Positions 4,366 through 7,167 of a DNA stretch of 7,167 nucleotides are shown here, piece after piece (positions within the stretch are counted from its first letter, which is position 1; the number at the start of each line of letters is the position of its first letter). The DNA comes from Patescibacteria group bacterium. GTDB taxonomy: Bacteria > Patescibacteriota > Patescibacteriia > 2-12-FULL-60-25. The stretch is from positions 1 through 7,167 of the forward strand of contig JAHJFW010000008.1 in assembly GCA_018824765.1 (NCBI GenBank). Direction: 5' to 3'. Under the pieces are notes generated by a model that saw only the letters and a program-made list of their open reading frames with translations, ran no database searches and was not told the DNA's origin. Both the position numbers and the translations under genes were made by a program.

Positions 4366-4662
4366 ATGAAATCAAACGTGATCAAGCTTAAATCATTCTC
4401 TGGACTCAAACGAAGAATTTTGCAAGATAAAAAAATCCGAACTGCCTACGAAAAACTCGGACCTGAATTTGCATTGATAGAATCAATCATTGAAAAGCGC
4501 CTGAAAAAAGGTATGAGCCAAGCTACGCTCGCGCAAAAGATCGGTACCAAGCAATCCGCTATCGCTCGACTTGAATCCGGGTCCTACAATCCTTCCGTGG
4601 CTTTCTTGGATAAGGTAGCTAAAGCGCTCGACGCGGATCTGACGATTTCGTTATCGAAATAA
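4366..4662 (+). CDS. higA: Type II antitoxin, XRE-family HTH (HigA-like)
   Basis: The 98-residue product neutralises the upstream toxin and binds DNA. The N-terminal 40 residues (KSFSGLKRRILQDKKIRTAY, KLGPEFALIESII) match the toxin-wrapping part of Gp49-partner antitoxins. The XRE helix-turn-helix occupies about 41-95, with MSQATLAQKIGTKQSAIARL as turn and recognition helix, then ESGSYNPSVAFLDKVAKAL. It starts 27 bp after the toxin stop codon and has its own promoter inside that gap, so antitoxin can be made in excess of toxin. It ends 16 bp before the convergent small gene's stop; no terminator is visible there. Confidence 0.87.
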   Translation: MKSNVIKLKSFSGLKRRILQDKKIRTAYEKLGPEFALIESIIEKRLKKGMSQATLAQKIGTKQSAIARLESGSYNPSVAFLDKVAKALDADLTISLSK

Positions 4663-4678
4663 ATACTTTTCTATCCAA

Positions 4679-4924
4679 TCACAACACCGCCATTTCCTCA
4701 AGCCGCCACTTGAGCGTCTCGCTTGAAAACGACAACCGGTACGCGTTCGCTTCGTCCGACACGGAAAAAATATAAATCTTTTCGCGCCCCTGCCGCTCGG
4801 TGTGCACGAGGTTCACTTTCTTCACCTGATAATACCGATTCGCCCATTTGAAAGTCATGGGCTCTGTTCGATCTTTGCGAAACGCGGCGAGAACCTCGAT
4901 GGGTTCGGAGACTTTGGAATACAT
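4679..4924 (-). CDS. Small conserved-looking protein of unknown function
   Basis: The 81-residue product begins MYSKVSEPIEVLAAFRKDR and has alternating hydrophobic patterns suggesting a compact beta-rich fold (FKWANRYYQVKKVNLVHTER, KIYIFSVSDEANAYRLSFSS, LKWRLEEMAVL). No membrane segment or signal is seen. It follows lexA on the same strand after 121 bp that contain an inverted-repeat element. Proteins of similar size and look, such as DUF6504-type products, occur near Y-family polymerase and SOS genes, which makes a DNA-damage link possible, but I cannot confirm the family. There is no Shine-Dalgarno; an AT-rich TAAATAT lies just before the start. Confidence 0.7.
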   Translation of the reverse strand: MYSKVSEPIEVLAAFRKDRTEPMTFKWANRYYQVKKVNLVHTERQGREKIYIFSVSDEANAYRLSFSSETLKWRLEEMAVL

Positions 4925-4935
4925 AGATATTTAAG

Positions 4936-5047
4936 AATGTCGTTCTGAGTGAAACGAAGAATCTTCCAACTTGTGATGAACGTCACGCCTGCGGATTTTT
5001 ATTTGGAAGATCTTTCGGTCGCATCCGACTTCCCTCAAGATGACATT
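4936..5047. repeat. Imperfect inverted-repeat element (REP/MITE-like)
   Basis: The ends AATGTCGTTCTGAG (4936-4949) and CTCAAGATGACATT (5034-5047) are inverted copies with three mismatches. Inner arms ATCTTCCAA (4961-4969) and TTGGAAGAT (5003-5011) pair perfectly. The GTTCTGAGTGAAACGAAGAATC wording is, from memory, typical of a repeat scattered through many environmental genomes. It fills the gap between lexA and the small downstream gene, and its right end supplies the lexA stop codon TAA. In RNA it could fold into a terminator or stabiliser. Confidence 0.65.
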
Positions 5048-5657
5048 ACGTTCTAAAACTCCGAATTACCGCCCTCACAACCCCTTGTATGAGCGGGTCA
5101 TAACAATAAATCGGCTTCATCGCCGCGTTGGCCGGTTGCAATCTAATGCGATCGCGTTCGCGGTAGAAACGTTTCAAGGTCGCATAAGCATTGTCGAGAA
5201 GCGCTACAACGACATCGCCGTTTTTAGGCGACGGGTTGCGTTCGACCACGACATAATCACCGTCCAAAATCCCGTCATCAATCATAGAAGTCCCCTTTAC
5301 CTGCAAGACATACGAATTGGCGGAATCCGGCGTCAAATCAACGGGCACTGCAATCGCCTCCCGCTCTTCAAGTGCTTCGATCGGTTCTCCCGCAGCAATC
5401 AAGCCTATCAGCGGCAACAGCACGCTCTTCCCCCATTTCACAGCCTTGTCCGTCGGTTCGAGATCGCGAGAGTTTGCTCCATTCGCGCGCAAAAATCCGC
5501 GCTCACGCAACGCCTGAATGTGAACGTGCACGGTTGACGGCGACGCCAGATTCAAGCCGGAGGCGATCTCGCGAAAAGACGGCGGATAACCACGCTCATT
5601 TATGAATGAGACGATGAAGTCGAGGACTTCTTTTTGTTTGGGAGTAAGAGGAGGCAT
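5046..5657 (-). CDS. lexA: LexA repressor, SOS regulator
   Basis: LexA dimers repress SOS genes and cleave themselves when RecA filaments form on damaged DNA. The 203-residue product is of standard length. The winged HTH spans about 1-65 (LTPKQKEVLDFIVSFINERG, PPSFREIASGLNLASPSTVH). The cleavage site is Ala89-Gly90 in LIAAGEPIEA. The catalytic Ser124 lies in GTSMIDDGI and Lys162 in ATLKRFYR, so autocleavage should work. The recognition helix region SPSTVHVHIQAL has H/V positions unlike the SxxAVxxHL of E. coli, in line with a different operator. ATG 5657 has no Shine-Dalgarno. An operator identical to that of dinB lies 30 bp upstream, indicating autoregulation. Confidence 0.97.
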   Translation of the reverse strand: MPPLTPKQKEVLDFIVSFINERGYPPSFREIASGLNLASPSTVHVHIQALRERGFLRANGANSRDLEPTDKAVKWGKSVLLPLIGLIAAGEPIEALEEREAIAVPVDLTPDSANSYVLQVKGTSMIDDGILDGDYVVVERNPSPKNGDVVVALLDNAYATLKRFYRERDRIRLQPANAAMKPIYCYDPLIQGVVRAVIRSFRT

Positions 5658-5666
5658 AAAGAAGTA

Positions 5667-5687
5667 GGTTAAAGGTTATAGGTTATA
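5667..5687. repeat. 7-bp tandem repeat in the lexA leader/promoter
   Basis: Three heptamers on plus read GGTTAAA, GGTTATA and GGTTATA. The last unit contains the lexA -10 box TATAAC on the minus strand. Changes in unit number would alter the leader, and a 7-bp period is shared with the heptamer array inside dinB, although the unit sequences differ. Confidence 0.65.
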
Positions 5688-5721
5688 GAACAAAAGTAGA
5701 ACACTATCAAACTTTCGTCAA
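5682..5721 (-). promoter_or_regulatory. lexA promoter with LexA-type operator (SOS box)
   Basis: The best promoter on the minus strand is TTGATA (plus 5705-5710), a 17-bp spacer and TATAAC (plus 5682-5687). The operator GAACAAAAGTAGAAC (5688-5702) fills the spacer. A second possible pair, TTGACG (5716-5721) and TACTTT (5693-5698), also 17 bp apart, reproduces the dinB arrangement exactly. Either way LexA binding would block the promoter. Confidence 0.78.
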
Positions 5722-5855
5722 ATAGAAATAAAACTCAAAAAATCACAGAAAATCGTCAAAGTTATCCACAGAAAGACAAAAAAGAAAATAATTTTTTTAT
5801 CCACATCCATAAATCATGAAAAAAAATCCTTATTTTATAGTGGCACGAAAGAGGA
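5722..5855. other. AT-rich intergenic stretch with two DnaA boxes
   Basis: Two perfect DnaA boxes TTATCCACA (5762-5770 and 5797-5805) point the same way, 35 bp apart, with A/T-rich runs between and after them that could melt easily. This is the minimal look of a replication origin or a DnaA-controlled promoter. No dnaA, dnaN or rep gene is near, and only two close boxes are present (a third lies at 3976-3984), so an origin is unproven. Confidence 0.45.
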
Positions 5856-5926
5856 TTGACAAGGAAATAAAAAAATGGCAGCGGTATAAGTAGAGACAAT
5901 TAAAATTAATTAATTTTCATAACTAT
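5856..5926 (+). promoter_or_regulatory. Leader of the lamin-tail-domain gene
   Basis: TTGACA (5856-5861) and TATAAG (5885-5890) are present but 23 bp apart, too far for a standard sigma-70 promoter, so activation or another factor may be involved. A perfect 16-bp palindrome AAAATTAATTAATTTT (5902-5917) lies between the -10 and the ATG and may bind a regulator. There is no Shine-Dalgarno. Confidence 0.4.
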
Positions 5927-7167
5927 ATGAAAAGCCCCAAGCTTATTTGGCGGTTGGTTCAAAGCACTCCAATCGCAATCATACTGGCCGTAACGCCGCT
6001 TAATTCATTAACCGCGCAGGCAACTGCGCAAGTTGTAATCGGCGAAGTCGCGTGGGCGGGATCTTCCCTATCAATCGCTGACGAATGGCTGGAACTTTGG
6101 AACACGGGCGACGAAGACTTGCCGCTTTCAGGTTATTCTTTACTCGGTGCAGCCTCGAATCCTTTGCTCCTGCCTGATGACGCAATAATTAGCGCCGGTA
6201 AAACTTTTTTGATCGCAAATTATGCGGAAGATGATCCGAAAAGCGCCCTAAATGTCCGACCGGATCTGGTCAGCAGCGCTCTCTCGCTATCCAATTCCTC
6301 CTTACAAATAATTTTATTGGACGATAATGGCGCGCAGATTAGCACGGTCGGCGACGGCGCTGTGCCGCCTGCCGGATCAAATGCAAATCCAAAATCAACA
6401 ATGGTTTCCGCGGCCGACATTTGGATAACGACCATGGCTTCAACCGGTTTTGACGCTGGCGTTCTCGATTTAGGAACACCGGGTCTGTGCGACGGTTGCG
6501 CGCTTAAAGAAGAAAGCGTGCCAGCCGCCGAAAACGCAACTCTGCCGCAGATGGAAAACGATACGACAAATGCGGAAAATCCTACCGTCCAAAACGAAAA
6601 CAACTCTTTATTAAATGATCTGATCATGCAATCTCTGCCGATAGACGCTGTAACATCAACTAATTTGGAAGTGGAAACAGTGCCAGCAAATCAAGAGGCG
6701 CCTAGCGCTGATAATCCTATTCCGAACTACGACGTTGTCATATCGAATGAAAATGCGACAAGCGCCACAACAGCCCAACCGCCAAACAGCGAAACAGCGG
6801 CGACTTCGACGAAAGTAAATCCGCCTGACGAGGCTGAACCAAAAGCTGATCTTCAAGAGTCAGAAGTAACGCCGGATCCGATAAATCCCTGCCAAGACTT
6901 TCCAATTCTAAAAGTCTCGCTCCCCATTGCCACGACTACGCCGTTGATAGTTGAAACATTCAATTCCGCCGAAAACTCTCCTGAAATACTCGTGGTCAGC
7001 GCAATCGCGTCTTCAACAACGCAGGGTCCGGCAATGGAAAATCCTGCCTCTCCGGCGGAGCCGGACTCCGTCACGGCGGAGCCGGACTCCGTCACGGCGG
7101 AGCCGGACTCCGTCACGGCGGAGCCGGACTCCGTCACGGCGGAGCCGGACTCCGTCACGGCGGAGCC
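5927..7167 (+). CDS. Secreted lamin-tail-domain (LTD) protein, C-terminus cut off
   Basis: Reading from ATG 5927 gives 413 codons without a stop before the window ends. Residues 1-35 form a signal peptide: a basic start (MKSPKLIWR), the hydrophobic core TPIAIILAV and a likely cleavage after ATAQ. Residues 36-187 form a lamin tail domain: VVIGEVAWAG, then DEWLELWNTGDEDLPLSGYSL, an edge strand GKTFLIANY, LSNSSLQIILLDDNG and the closing LGTPG. Bacterial LTDs are immunoglobulin-like surface modules of unclear ligand. Residues about 195-376 are low-complexity Asn/Thr/Pro/Glu-rich spacer with Cys188, Cys191 and one later Cys. From 377 the chain is an AEPDSVT repeat. The product is probably an exported or wall-associated stalk protein. 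A membrane anchor or further domain may lie beyond the edge. Confidence 0.85.
   Translation, partial: MKSPKLIWRLVQSTPIAIILAVTPLNSLTAQATAQVVIGEVAWAGSSLSIADEWLELWNTGDEDLPLSGYSLLGAASNPLLLPDDAIISAGKTFLIANYAEDDPKSALNVRPDLVSSALSLSNSSLQIILLDDNGAQISTVGDGAVPPAGSNANPKSTMVSAADIWITTMASTGFDAGVLDLGTPGLCDGCALKEESVPAAENATLPQMENDTTNAENPTVQNENNSLLNDLIMQSLPIDAVTSTNLEVETVPANQEAPSADNPIPNYDVVISNENATSATTAQPPNSETAATSTKVNPPDEAEPKADLQESEVTPDPINPCQDFPILKVSLPIATTTPLIVETFNSAENSPEILVVSAIASSTTQGPAMENPASPAEPDSVTAEPDSVTAEPDSVTAEPDSVTAEPDSVTAE
7055..7167 (+). repeat. 21-bp in-frame tandem repeat encoding AEPDSVT
   Basis: Five identical 21-bp units (7055-7159) plus 8 bases of a sixth reach the window edge. Each encodes Ala-Glu-Pro-Asp-Ser-Val-Thr. 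There is no base difference between units, implying recent expansion or ongoing slippage/recombination. The repeat is acidic, Pro-containing and likely extended. The GC-rich units contrast with the preceding AT-richer coding sequence. Confidence 0.93.

Noticed and set aside
5040..5605. Plus-strand frames opposite lexA
   Set aside because: Antisense shadows of a gene with intact LexA catalytic residues.
6000..7158. Minus-strand frames opposite the LTD gene, including one made of TESGSAV repeats
   Set aside because: They are antisense; the plus frame has a signal peptide, an LTD and a continuous open frame.
7055..7167. CRISPR array at the right end
   Set aside because: Units are contiguous with no spacers and keep the reading frame.

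Overview
The window looks like accessory chromosomal DNA from a small-genome bacterium, most likely a Candidate Phyla Radiation (Patescibacteria) lineage. That assignment is inference. It rests on a complete diversity-generating retroelement (DGR) with a CPR-style target, a lamin-tail-domain secreted protein, genes that almost all lack a Shine-Dalgarno sequence, two promoters spaced for leaderless mRNAs, and short heptamer repeats. No rRNA, tRNA or CRISPR array was seen.

Layout, left to right. (1) 1-899, minus: a Y-family DNA polymerase IV gene (dinB), cut by the window's left edge. A LexA-type operator and promoter lie directly on its start codon. (2) 972-3780: the DGR. On the minus strand, in transcription order, it has a consensus promoter (3788-3816), a leader with a hairpin, the GC-rich target gene (3663-2956) whose last 46 codons are the variable repeat VR, a long cruciform-forming hairpin (2829-2891), a possible separate promoter (2787-2795), the template repeat TR (2422-2557), and the reverse transcriptase (1973-972). 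The accessory protein gene avd (2007-2396) is on the opposite strand, divergent from RT and converging on TR. TR and VR align without gaps over 136 bp with 20 mismatches. Nineteen of these fall at adenines of the TR sense strand, which is the diagnostic mark of adenine-specific mutagenic retrohoming. (3) 3820-4662: a bidirectional terminator, then a toxin-first HigBA/Gp49-type toxin-antitoxin pair on the plus strand. A perfect 16-bp palindrome sits inside the antitoxin's own promoter. (4) 4679-5721, minus: lexA with its operator and promoter, an imperfect inverted-repeat element, and a small conserved-looking 81-residue protein of unknown function. (5) 5722-7167: an AT-rich stretch with two perfect DnaA boxes, then a secreted lamin-tail-domain protein on plus that runs into in-frame 21-bp tandem repeats and off the right edge.

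How the parts relate. lexA and dinB share an identical 15-bp operator, GAACAAAAGTAGAAC (GAAC-N7-GAAC), each 13 bp downstream of an identical TTGACG. They therefore probably form one SOS regulon that flanks the DGR and the toxin-antitoxin pair. The DGR recodes mostly Asn codons in the C-terminal (presumed C-type-lectin-fold) domain of its target. RT copies TR RNA with errors at A, helped by Avd, and the copy replaces VR. The most unusual points are the inverted avd with an 11-C tract at its start, the single non-adenine TR/VR difference, the GC-rich target in a more AT-rich setting, and the GAAC-N7-GAAC operator type.
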